This document shows, one piece after another, positions 1 through 9,567 of a DNA stretch of 64,000 nucleotides. Below the pieces are notes generated by a model. It was not told the origin of the DNA. It saw nothing but the letters and a program-made list of their open reading frames with translations, and did no database searches. Within the stretch, counting starts at the first letter, position 1. Each line of letters opens with the position of its first letter. The translations under genes were made by a program, and so were the position numbers. Source of the DNA: Dichetophora obliterata (taxonomy: Eukaryota > Arthropoda > Insecta > Diptera > Sciomyzidae); the NCBI GenBank assembly GCA_963920525.1, contig OY986435.1:178158266-178222265 (forward strand), given 5' to 3'.

Positions 1-199
1 AAAAACAATAATTCATAATGAAAGAAATCCTAACAATTTAGACTTTCTTTCATTTTTAAAATTAGACTTTCCTTCATTTTTAAAGTTAGACGTTCTTTCA
101 CTTTCTTCTTAGGCGTTCTTGTTTAGGCATTCTTTCATTTTGAAAAATTAGGCATTAGTTCGTTAGGCCTTTATTCACTGAGCCATTGTCTTCACTGGT
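1..199. other. AT-rich edge with short imperfect repeats
   Basis: No gene is visible. Positions about 40-150 hold several imperfect copies of a unit reading roughly TTAGACTTTCTTTCATTTTT, which looks like a short decayed tandem repeat at the end of the neighbouring LINE remnant. Confidence 0.5.
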
Positions 200-1745
200 G
201 TATCATCTTTCATTCCCTGAAGATGACCCAACCAGCGAAACAGTTCGATTTTAATGCGTTTTACTATATCGATGTCGGCGGACAGCTTGCACAGTTCATC
301 ATTCCACCGTATTCGTTACTCGCCATTGATGCAGATTGATCCGTAGATCTTACGATGGATTTTTTTCTCAAAGGCTCCTAAAGACTTTTCATCTGAACAT
401 TATAGATTAAAAGAATATAACTTAACCAAATAACAAAAATTTACTTTTATTTAACATGAATTTAAAGAGACCTTCATTTAAAGAATTCTATTTAGTAAAT
501 GCCTCTTTGTATCTTTAGAGATAGAAAAATCTAAACTGTAAAAAGCATTTATCTTATTAAAATGTAATAATGCCCTATTAATAGGAGCATTTGCAGCATA
601 ATTTGTGAGGCATTTTGGAATATAAAATATATCCAGAAACAATATCATATATAAAAAGCATAGAGAATGAATTCCTTCTACTTTCTAAGGATTTCAAACT
701 TATTTATATACATCGCTCACTATATGAGGGAAGAGAGATTTGAAGATTTAACGTACGTAAAACAAAACGAGTAATAGTTTTATGTACCCGTTCAATGCGC
801 AACTTGTGTGAAGAATAGGACTGGTACAAAACGACTGATGCGTATTCTAATCGAGATCGCACAAAATTTGTACACAGGGTTTCGAAGGTGCATAAATACA
901 GGGTTTGTGATGCATAAAGTAGGACGGACATGATGAGCGATTTGTAGAGTGCGATTTTCGTTCGTCGAGAGAGGGCTGTGCTTCTCAATTGCCTTCTGAG
1001 CCCAAAGTAACATCTGTTGGCAAGAGTTATTCTTCGCTTAATCTCAATGCTTAAATCGTTGGTTGAGTAAATGCTGGGTCCTACATAGACGAAGTCCTTC
1101 ACAATCTCGAACGTGGGTTCCAAGACGCTGGAAATGTTTGTTTGCTGACACCAAGTTTTTCGTCTTATCTGCATTCACAGCAAGACTTATTCAACTTGAC
1201 TTTCTTTTTCTAATCTGCACTGACTTTGCGCGCATTATAGTCAATGATATCGATGTCATCAGTAAACACAAGCCGCATAACACTCTTGTAAAATATACAG
1301 ATCAGATGATCTTCTCCATCATAAAAAGTCGTACGATAAAGGTTGGAAAAGTCGTACGATAAGGAATAATTTTGTCTGAAACCTCGTTTGGTAAAAAATG
1401 ATTGGAAGAGGTACTTCCCAATTTAAACTACACTGCTGGTGTTGTTCAGAGTCATCCTGCAAAGACGGATTAGTTTTGCAGGTATGTCAAATTTAGACAT
1501 AGTTTAGTATATGTGCTTCCTTATTGGGCTGTCGAAGGCGGCCTTGTAGTCGGCAAAAAGATGGTGGGTGTCGATTTGCTTTTCTAGGTTCTTCTCCAAG
1601 ACTTGTCGTAGCGTGAAGATATGGTCGATGGACTTTCCAAATCTAAAGCCACAGCGATAATCAGAAATGATGGACTTCTATCTTTTACATAAAACGGTCG
1701 ACAGGACCTTTTATGCGATATTAAGAAGGCTTCCCTAACGGTAAT
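200..1745 (-). pseudogene. Degraded non-LTR retrotransposon (LINE) reverse transcriptase, interrupted
   Basis: Reading the minus strand from 1745 leftward gives successive blocks of a LINE reverse transcriptase in shifting frames. They are a GSLLNIA-KVLSTVL block (about 1740-1690), CGFRFGKSIDHIFTLRQ followed by DTHHLFADYKAAFDS (about 1665-1520, palm motif A), FTDDIDIIDYNARK (about 1250-1200, motif C with FTDD where FADD is usual), VNADKTK (about 1175-1155), then FVYVGPSIYS through SVLLYAS (1090-900). After a gap the C-terminal part resumes at about 400 with SLGAFEKKIHRKIYG and ends near 200 with RIKIELFRWLGHLQGM. Stops and frameshifts make it non-functional. Block order and wording fit a common insect LINE reverse transcriptase; the clade was not determined. 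The gap is filled by a second LINE (405-900). Confidence 0.8.
405..900 (-). pseudogene. 3' end of a second LINE (Jockey/CR1-like) inserted in the first
   Basis: On the minus strand, 890-707 encodes NFVRSRLEYASVVLYQSYSS and then RIERVHKTITRFVLRTLN and LPSYSERC, the typical C-terminal 'LEYAS..W.P' and 'LPSYEERC' blocks of Jockey/CR1-type reverse transcriptases. A further frame at about 540-455 ends with SKDTKRHLLNRIL and a stop. The first LINE breaks at about 900 and resumes at about 400, so this is a 5'-truncated copy lying inside it in the same orientation. The 156-codon open frame at 704-1174 is a chance fusion across the left junction and not a gene. Confidence 0.7.
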
Positions 1746-3600
1746 CACATCAGATGTCAATGTTCACATCACATCACAGAAGAAATGTTGAGCGTAAACA
1801 AATAATGGTGCCAACTCATGCATTTAACACCTCTAGGGGTCCAGTCGAGAGAGATATGAACAAGTTTCTAAATTTACGTGGGGACCCAGTAGGGTGGCTG
1901 TGTCCCCATGAGGCAGTTTTGTTCCAAATAAAAAATACTTCGTCCAAAATCATACATTTCACCCCTTCTGCGGCAATTCAAAAGACATATGAACTGTTTT
2001 CGATATATCTCTTAATTTTTTGTTTGTTGACCTCCAAAAGAGTGGCAGTTGGGCGGTAAGTTGTTCAGAAGAAATGGTGAACATTGCTCTAAGATTTAAT
2101 TCGGGGGAGATATAAACTATTTTCTTCGTTGTGTTGTATTGAAAGCAACAATCACACTTTCAGCCATTCGATGCCTTTTGTTGTTATTTTGAAAGCACTA
2201 GCGATTGTTTGTGCACAATAAGCACCACAATCAATTGAGCAAATCGTGTTTTTCATCGTTTTACCTTTTATTGAGTAGTCTTATCTTAGCGTTCGTTCTT
2301 CTGTAATGACACATAACTGCAAATAAGTGTTTTTATGCCGTTCTCTGGTTCTCATGACGATGGGGCAAGCAATGATGAGCTATCATAAATTTCGTTATCT
2401 AAAATATATAAAAAAATGCTTTTTGATTTCAGTTATCTTGGGGATAACAAATCTTTGAAAATAAATCGTAAATTCCATTCCAAATCTGCAAATGCTTGTA
2501 TATAATTATGTGAACAGCGAAGTTTTATATAAAAGGAATTTAGTGGTTTTTGAAAATCTGTCAGAACAAAAATTTCTTCTACAACAATAGTCTGAAAAGA
2601 ATTTAGAGAATTTCGATTTGAAAAATATTCGGAGTTTTAAAAATATTCGATTTATAAAGACTTTTCCAGGCACTTGAAATTTTTTTAAATTATTTTTTCT
2701 GTGAATTTTTTTTTTGCTGATACTAATGATCAATGAAATATACATATTTATTGTTATTAAACATTCATAATTTATTCAATTTATTTAATAAATATATAAT
2801 CATAAATCTTAGAATTTAAAAATCCAATATAGTATATATATTAAAATATATTGCATCGATATTTTCAAAAGTATCGGGAAAAATTATAAATTGTCATTGT
2901 CAAAAAAAATTTGAGTGATACACTGTACAAATTTGTTGTTGTTGTGTCCCTCTTACAACTTACTTGATCTTAATAGCTCACAAATAAAATCGTGAAAAAG
3001 AATTTAAGAAAACAAATAAATTAATGGAGTAAAAAAATAAAGAAAAATTTGTGTTTTTGAATAAAATTAGTACAGAAAACTGAAAAAAAAATGTTTTAAT
3101 TTTTAGTACCGTCCCTAATCGGACGGCTAAAGTAAAAATAAATATTAAAAATTAATTTCTCGTACGGAAAAACTCTCGAGAGAAGTTTTTACATTACAAA
3201 AATTTCGAAATACCTTTAAAATTCTATATAAACCGAATATATTCCATCAAAATTAAGAGTATTAAATTTATAAAAATCGAATGAAAAACACGCCTACCTC
3301 CTATACAAAATGGTTTTATGAAAACGGGTTAATCACTTTAAACTCCACAAAGCGGGTAAAAATACTTCAAATTTTGCAAATAAGTTTTAGTCTTAACTAT
3401 GTGCTCGATGTTTGGAATTTGGTTTTAAAAAAACTGAAACCTCCGGCCACCTACAATGCAAAACGACGTCATCATAATTAGTAAAATCATCATAATTTCC
3501 TAAATTTTAATGCTTAAAATTGATTATTTACACACAAGCTCTGATAATAAAAATATACCTGAGTTTAAAATTTTTAATATTTGGTTAAAGAATACGCCCT
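1746..3600. other. Gene-free AT-rich stretch
   Basis: No recognisable coding region or element boundary was found. Open frames here are short and composition-driven. A short GTCCGATTAGGGACGGTAC-like palindrome lies near 3105-3125. Confidence 0.45.
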
Positions 3601-3670
3601 ATAAAAGTGACGTCATCAAAATAATGCAACATTCAAAACTTCGATTTCAAAATTATAAAATTTTTTTATA

Positions 3671-4190
3671 ATTGGGCTGCCACCTAGTAATATGTATTTT
3701 TAAAAGTTTTAAACATCATTTATCAGTGATAGGGGGTCACTGATTTTGAATCTGAAGTCAGAATTTTAAAAATCGATATGACTAATAGGTGGCAACCCTA
3801 TTATACAAAAATTACATTATTTTGAAATTCTGACTGAATTCGGATTCAGCGACACATTTTTGCCTAGTGTTCGCGCCAGCACCGGATTCGTAAAAATTAA
3901 AAAAATTGGCGGCAACCCTATTCACTTTATTCAATTTTAAAATTCTGAATTCAGATTCGAATTCAGCGACCCCCTAACACTGTTAAATGATGTTTAAAAC
4001 TCTTAAAAATACATTTCACTAGGTGGCAATGCTGTGGTAAAAGTTTAGGTGGCAACCCTAACCTCCATCTTAAATTTTAAAACTGTGACATAAGATTCGA
4101 AATAAAATCCGTTGTTAGAATTTCAAAATTACAAGAATTCGCAAAAATACGAAAAAATCTAGGTGGCAACTCTATCCGGCGTCTTGAAGT
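3671..4190. repeat. Inverted/direct repeat cluster around 'AGGTGGCAACCCTA'
   Basis: The block at about 3671-3770 (GCTGCCACCTAGTAATATG, then the CATCATTTATCAGTG region) reappears inverted at about 3940-4030 (CAGCGACCCCCTAACACTG to ACTAGGTGGCAA). The motif AGGTGGCAACCCTA or a one-base variant recurs at about 3788, 3908, 4020, 4049 and 4160. Another copy of the core, with TTAAACTTCATTTATCAGTG, sits at about 46930 inside the insert in the left arm of the P-like element, so this is an interspersed family. No coding capacity is seen. Confidence 0.65.
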
Positions 4191-4259
4191 TTAAATTTTG
4201 ACATTAATTCCGAAATCAGCTACCCCCTAAAACTGCCAACCACGGAGTCCACCGAACCC

Positions 4260-4397
4260 TTAAAAGTCCTAATACGCTTAAGCTTTTCCTACACAAGCTC
4301 ATTGAAGTTTTTTTATATTTGCTTTAATTGGATACTTGCTTGATACTTGAATTTCAAGCTTTTCAAGCTTTTTGCCGAAGTCATCAAGTTTTCCTTT
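4260..4397. repeat. AAGCTT/CTTGA-rich short repeat
   Basis: Repeated AAGCTT, TACTTG and TTGAA words resemble the stretch just right of the hAT-like shell (about 9573-9660: TTCAAGTTCATG, ACAAGCTTGAAG). Both probably belong to the low-complexity target into which the shell inserted. Confidence 0.35.
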
Positions 4398-5003
4398 ACT
4401 TGAAACTTCATACCGTTCGCTTGTAAGCTAGCATACTTGCAAATCGCAATCTGTCGTGGCAGGCCTGTAGCCAGGGGGGAAAGGGGGCAATGCCCCCTAC
4501 TACAACCTTTTGCCCCCCTGGCCAAATCAGACAATGAAAAACTTTAAATTAATAATTAATATGCATTTTGTTGATATATTTGTTTTTTGCTTTAAAATGA
4601 GTTTAGTTTAAAATAACAAAAAATACACACAATCACCTTATTCATGACTTGAATATGAAATTTGTTTAACAAAACATTTCAGACAAATTGTTACAATTTT
4701 ACTTGAAACTTCATACCGTTCGCTTGTAAGCTAGCATACTTGCAAATCGCAATCTGTCGTGGCAGGCCTGTAGCCAGAAGGGAAAGGGGGCAATGCCCCC
4801 TACTACAACCTTTTGCCCCCCTGGCCAAATCAGACAATGAAAAACTTTAAATTAATAATTAATATGCATTTTGTTGACATATTTGTTTTTTGCTTTAAAA
4901 TGAGTTTAGTTTAAAATAACAAAAAATACACACAATCACCTTATTCATGACTTGAATATGAAATTTGTTTAACAAAACATTTCAGACAAATTGTTACAAT
5001 TTT
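4398..5003. repeat. Tandem duplication, 303-bp unit x2
   Basis: Positions 4398-4700 are repeated from 4701 with only a few substitutions (for example AGCCAGGGGGG against AGCCAGAAGGG). Each unit contains, in order, flanking target DNA, the 8-bp word TGTCGTGG, the terminus CAGGCCTGTAGCCAG and the first ~240 bp of the hAT-like element. Target site and element end were therefore copied together after insertion. Confidence 0.9.
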
Positions 5004-5936
5004 TCAAATTTATACTGGGTCGCCAACATTTGCTACCAAAAAATAAGATTTGAATTTTAATAATTTTTTAACCCGCATCCATAGGAACTTTCTAGAAATT
5101 AAAAGCACGTTGTGCACTAATTTGATGCAAATACAAAAGAATATATAATTCATTGAAATGTTTTTAATTTTTAAATTTTTTTTAAGCATGATGAATGTTT
5201 ATTAATTTTAAAATAAGAAAAACTGCATATCTTAATTCTATCAAAAATTTAAAGAAACAAAAGATTTAAATCAAAACATGCATGTTTGTTCTTAATATAG
5301 GGTCAGAATTCGTGAAATCGCCACGAAAAAATTTCTATATTTTTTTTTTTTTAATATTGATTTATTAGATGCCTATGACCATAGCTAATTATTGGCTCAC
5401 GAAAAATTTAAAAAAAATTTTTTTTGCTAAAGTTATTGTTAAGTGAAATTTTTCTTCACTTTTTAAATAAAGTCTCGCCATTCGCAAAAGAACTAACTGA
5501 TTAAAATGAAACTAAGGTATATCATAGATAATGACATAAAGGTCAGTAAGTTGTTAAATTGTAAGTTGTTAAGAAGAAAAAATTTGTACACAATTTTGGC
5601 AACGATTTTGTGTTAACAATTAATATTTTTTAATTGTTCTGCGCCATTACAAGATCTTAAAATAATAACAATTTATTCATAAAGAATCCAAATCGGTCGA
5701 GAAAAGTCTAGAGCAGCAATTATTTTAGAAATTATGGTTAAATCAACTTTGCGCTAAATAGCAAATTCACACTGGACGTTCCATTTTCTATATGCACCGT
5801 AATTAACATTTTCTTTAAACCTGAGGAAATTGTTTGCGAATCAATTGCGAAATAATAATTTGTTTGCAAATTTGTTACCACATTAATGTTTTTTCGGCGA
5901 AACCTTTTACAATGTGCTATGTATTACAAAAATTAT

Positions 5937-6308
5937 TTACAGAAGTTCATAAACAACAATAGTGTTCGAATTTGAGATTTGTTTACATGCAATTTTATTA
6001 CAATCGATATGTTGAAAAGAATAATACAATCGCGTTCCCTTAATAGTTTTAGCATTAGAAAAACGATTTTGCAATTCTTCTTTTTCCTTTTCATGTTCAG
6101 TTATATAACAAAATTCAAAAACGATGTTATCAAAATTTTCTTCCGCCCACTGATATAATTGAATTGTAGTGGTTATTTGATTATGGATTGGCCTTTGCAA
6201 GCTTAAACGAGATGCCAATCTTTTGACGGTTTCTCTTACTTTATCACACGCACCTTTTCCGTGCGAAGTTGCGAAAAAATGCCACTCTGTCTCAACATCG
6301 AAATCGGT
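5937..6308 (-). pseudogene. Terminal exon of an unknown transposon-associated protein
   Basis: From 6308 leftward one frame runs 123 codons to a stop at 5937. It starts TDFDVETEWHFFATSHGKGA, continues with KRLASRLSLQRP and FEFCYITEHE, and ends with an IKGTRLYYSF block. A good 3' splice site (minus-strand CTATAG) lies directly before it at 6309-6310, so this looks like a last exon. From memory, 'WHFFATSHGKG.CD' followed by 'VKRLA.R.SLQ' and 'GTR..HSF' recurs in uncharacterised arthropod and cnidarian proteins, often in multicopy families; no search could confirm this. No upstream exon is visible because the satellite array begins about 110 bp away. It lies inside the foldback element and may be the remnant of that element's own gene. 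Confidence 0.5.
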
Positions 6309-6420
6309 CTATAGTTAAGAAATTGAATTTGTTTTTATATTATATTTTAATACACACACACACCCGACCCACACCCGACAGAAAAAAATATATATTTTTA
6401 CATTATCGTTTAAAAAAAAA

Positions 6421-7955
6421 TATTTTTTAAAAAAAGTCGCCAAAATTTATGTTTTCGATTTTTAAAATTAGAATTTTCACTTTGTGCAGGGATCACAAAA
6501 TTTTTAAAAAAAAAGTCTCCAAAATTTATGTTTGTGCTTTTTAAAATTAGAATTTTCACTTTGTGCATTGATCACAAAATTTTTAAAAAAAAGTCTCGAA
6601 AATTTATGTTTTCGATTTTTAAAATTGGAATTTTCACTTTGTGCATTGATCACAAAATTTTTAAAAAAAAGTCTCCAAAATTTATGTTTTCGATTTTTAA
6701 AATTGGAATTTTCACTTTGTTCATTGATCACAAAATTTTTCAAAAAAAGTATCCAAAAATTTATGTTTTCGATTTTTAAAATTGGAATTTTCACTTTGTG
6801 CAGGGATCACAAAATTTTTCAAAAAAAAGTCTCCAAAATTTATGTTTTCGATTTTTAAGATTGGAATTTTCACTTTGTGCAGGTATCACAAAATTTTTCA
6901 AAAAAGTCTCCAAAATTTATGTTTTCGATTTTTAATATTGGAATTTTCACTTTGTGCAGGTATCACAAAATTTTTCAAAAAAGTCTCCAAAATTTATGTT
7001 TTCGATTTTTAAAATTGGAATTTTCACTTTGTGCAGTGATCACAAAATTTTTCAAAAAAGTCTCCAAAATTTATGTTTTCGATTTTTAAAATTGCAATTT
7101 TCACTTTGTGCATTAATCACAAAATTTTTCAAGAAAAGTCTCCAAAATTTATGTTTTCGGCTTTTAAAATTGGAATTTTCACTTTGTGCAGGGATTACAA
7201 AATTTTTCAAAAAAAAATCTCCAAAATTTATATTTTCGATTTTTAAAATTGGAATTTTCACTTTCTGCAGGGATCACAAAATTTTTTAAAAAAAAGTCTC
7301 CAAAATTTATGTTTTCGATTTTTAAGATTGGAATTTTCACTTTGAGCAGGTATCACAAAATTTTTCAAAAAAGTCTCCAAAATTTATGTTTTCGATTTTT
7401 AAAATTGGAATTTTCACTTTGTGCAGTGATCACAAAATTTTTCAAAAAAGTCTCCAAAATTTATGTTTTCGATTTTTAAGATTGGATTTTTCACTTTGTG
7501 CAGGGATCACAAAATTTTTAAAAAAAAATCTCCAAAATTTATGTTTTCGATTTTTAAAATTGGAATTTTCACTTTGTGCATTGATCACAAAATTTTTCAA
7601 AAAAAAGTCTCCAAAATTTATGTTTTCGATTTTAAAAATTGGAATTTTCACTTTGTGCATTGATCACAAAATTTTTCAAAAAAAGTCTCCAAAATTTATG
7701 TTTTCAATTTTTAAAATTGGAATTTTCATTTTGTGCAGGAATCACAAAATTTTTCAAAAAAGTCTCCAAAATTTATGTTTTCGATTTTTAAAATTGGAAT
7801 TTTCACTTTGTGCAGGGATTACAAAATTTTTCAAAAAAGTCTCCAAAATTTTTATTTTCGATTTTTAAAATTGGAATTTACACTTTGTGCAGGGATCACA
7901 ATATTTTTAAAAAAAGTCTCCAAAATTATTGTTTTCGATTTTTAAAATGGAAATT
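6421..7955. repeat. Satellite array, ~77-79 bp unit, about 20 copies
   Basis: A unit reading AAGTCTCCAAAATTTATG, TTTTCGATTTTTAAAATTGG, AATTTTCACTTTGTGCAG, GGATCACAAAATTTTTCAAA repeats head to tail about 20 times with few changes. Variants are GTGCATTGATC against GTGCAGGGATC and A-runs of varying length. Edge units (6436 GTCGCC; 7925 AATTATTG) are the most diverged, as expected for expansion by unequal exchange. The array has open frames on both strands because the unit lacks stops in several frames; these are not genes. Confidence 0.95.
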
Positions 7956-8756
7956 TTGCACGTATGGCACACAGATTTTAAGACCGGATTTGAATAAAGG
8001 CTGCTCCACGTATCCGTAATATTTTGGAGCCGCTTATAAACACGATTATGTTTCGGTACACTCAGCGGATTGCAACACGCATGCGCTTAAGAACCAATTA
8101 TAAAAAAAATATAAATTATATACGATTCACAAAACTCTGTTTGAAAGGTGTGGTCATGATCACTGCTTTAAAATTTGAATGCCACCTACCATTGTTTTCG
8201 TATTCAGTTTGAAATTTGCTATGAGGAGCAGCGTTGATTTCGCAATAATTTCTAAAATAATTGCTGCTCTAGACTTTTCTCGACAGATTTTGATTCTTTA
8301 TGAATTGATTAATATTTTTTATTATTTTAAGATCTTATAATGGCGCAGAACAATTAAAAATATTAATTGTTTACAAAAAATCGTTGCCAAAATTGTGCAC
8401 AAATTTTTTTACTTAAATTTCTTAACAATTTACTGACCTTTATTTCATTATCTATGATATACTTGAGTTTCATTTTAATCGGTTTCACTTACAATAACTT
8501 TGGCAAAAAAATTTTTTTTAATTTTACGTATGCCATGGATGCCTATCGTCAAGGCGTCTAATAAATCACTATTTAAAAAAAAATAATTTTAGAAATTTTT
8601 TTCGTGGCGATTTCACGAATTCTGACCCTATATAAAAAATGTGCATCAATTTGATGCAAACGACGGATGCGGGTTAATTCAATTTTTTATTTGTTTTTCT
8701 TAAAAAATGTCTTATACATATGTTAGCCCATTTCGCTACTCTTTCTTATATTTTTA

Positions 8757-9283
8757 CAGCCCTATTCTGGCAGCTTAACTAAGCTCACCACATTAACAAA
8801 ATAGTTAATATTAACAATTTGTTAAGGTTTCGTATTCTGCTGCAAATTTAAAAGCTCTTTTCTTTACAATTTTGTTAATAACAGAAAGAGTCTTAACAAC
8901 GAATGAAATGTATGTGCTTAGATATAAAATTGTTGTGAAATAATAAAAAAATACAAATTATAATATAATATTGAGTTTAAATATATTAAACTGAAAAATG
9001 GAATAATTTTTTACTTATTTTAAGTGTTCATAATGAAATCTTTCAGTAACCGTGGCAAATCTTTCCAGCGCTTGCAAAGTCACAAGCTACACTCGAAGCA
9101 TCTGTTTATATAGCGCATATCTTCTTTCAATAGGCATATCGATTTTCACCATGCATGGTGAACTTTAAAAGCTTTTATGTTGTTAAGGATTTTTAAGAAT
9201 ACCAACATTTACATAACATAACAATCAGCTTAACAAGACCTCCTTAACTATTTCTTGTTAAGCTAACAACCAGAATAGTTCTG
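8757..9283. mobile_element. CAGCCCTATTCTGG inverted-repeat element (3-bp TSD)
   Basis: The left end CAGCCCTATTCTGG (8757) is mirrored at the right by CCAGAATAGTTCTG (9270-9283, two mismatches). Both are followed inward by TTAAC-rich inverted blocks. TTA flanks both sides (8754-8756, 9284-9286). The termini match two other units in this window (18443-18654 and 33213-33483), defining a MITE family with 3-bp duplications. Confidence 0.55.
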
Positions 9284-9567
9284 TTAGTCACCTTAAATAA
9301 ATCTTGTATTTTACCTTCATTTTATTACAAAGTCCTGAATTAATTTTTATATTATTTGTTATGTATTAATCTCATGTATAGAAAGATCTACATATTCATG
9401 TAAATATTTTAAATTGAACTGTTTTTTAATTAATATGTGCAATGTATTCATTTCACATGTAAAAAAATAGTTTTTTTTTATTTAAATGAAAAAACAAAAA
9501 ATTGCCCCCCCAAGATTCATGCCTGCCCCCTCTGTCTTCTTGGTCTGGCTACAGGCCTGTGTCGTGG

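Larger units (their letters stand above)
5300..8628. mobile_element. 3.3-kb foldback element flanked by TATA
   Basis: The left end GGGTCAGAATTCGTGAAATC (5300) is mirrored by GATTTCACGAATTCTGACCC ending at 8628. TATA flanks both ends (5296-5299, 8629-8632), a probable 4-bp target duplication. Inverted arms run roughly 5300-5770 and 8215-8628. Shared inner blocks include TTAATTGTTCTGCGCCATTA against its complement near 8340, and TCTAGAGCAGCAATTATTTT (about 5709) against its complement near 8260. Between the arms lie one exon of a transposon-type protein and a ~77-bp satellite array. Long arms, internal tandem repeats and a short duplication fit a foldback/long-TIR DNA transposon; the superfamily is not established. 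Confidence 0.75.
4460..9559. mobile_element. hAT-like non-autonomous element (outer shell)
   Basis: The left end CAGGCCTGTAGCCAG at 4460 (and in the tandem copy at 4763) is matched by its exact reverse complement CTGGCTACAGGCCTG ending at 9559. TGTCGTGG lies immediately outside at 4452-4459, 4755-4762 and 9560-9567, an 8-bp target duplication. An 8-bp duplication with CAG-starting short terminal repeats is characteristic of hAT elements. G- and C-runs (GGGGGCAATGCCCCC) sit just inside the left end. No transposase frame remains. The body is mostly a later foldback insertion (5300-8628) and a smaller inverted-repeat element (8757-9283). Confidence 0.75.

Noticed and set aside
704..1174. 156-codon frame as a gene
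   Set aside because: It is a chance in-frame join of two different LINE fragments.
6504..7945. Many overlapping open frames on both strands encoding repeated FSIFKIGIFTLC-type peptides
   Set aside because: They are translations of the ~77-bp satellite, open in several frames and both strands because the unit lacks stops; no gene is supported.
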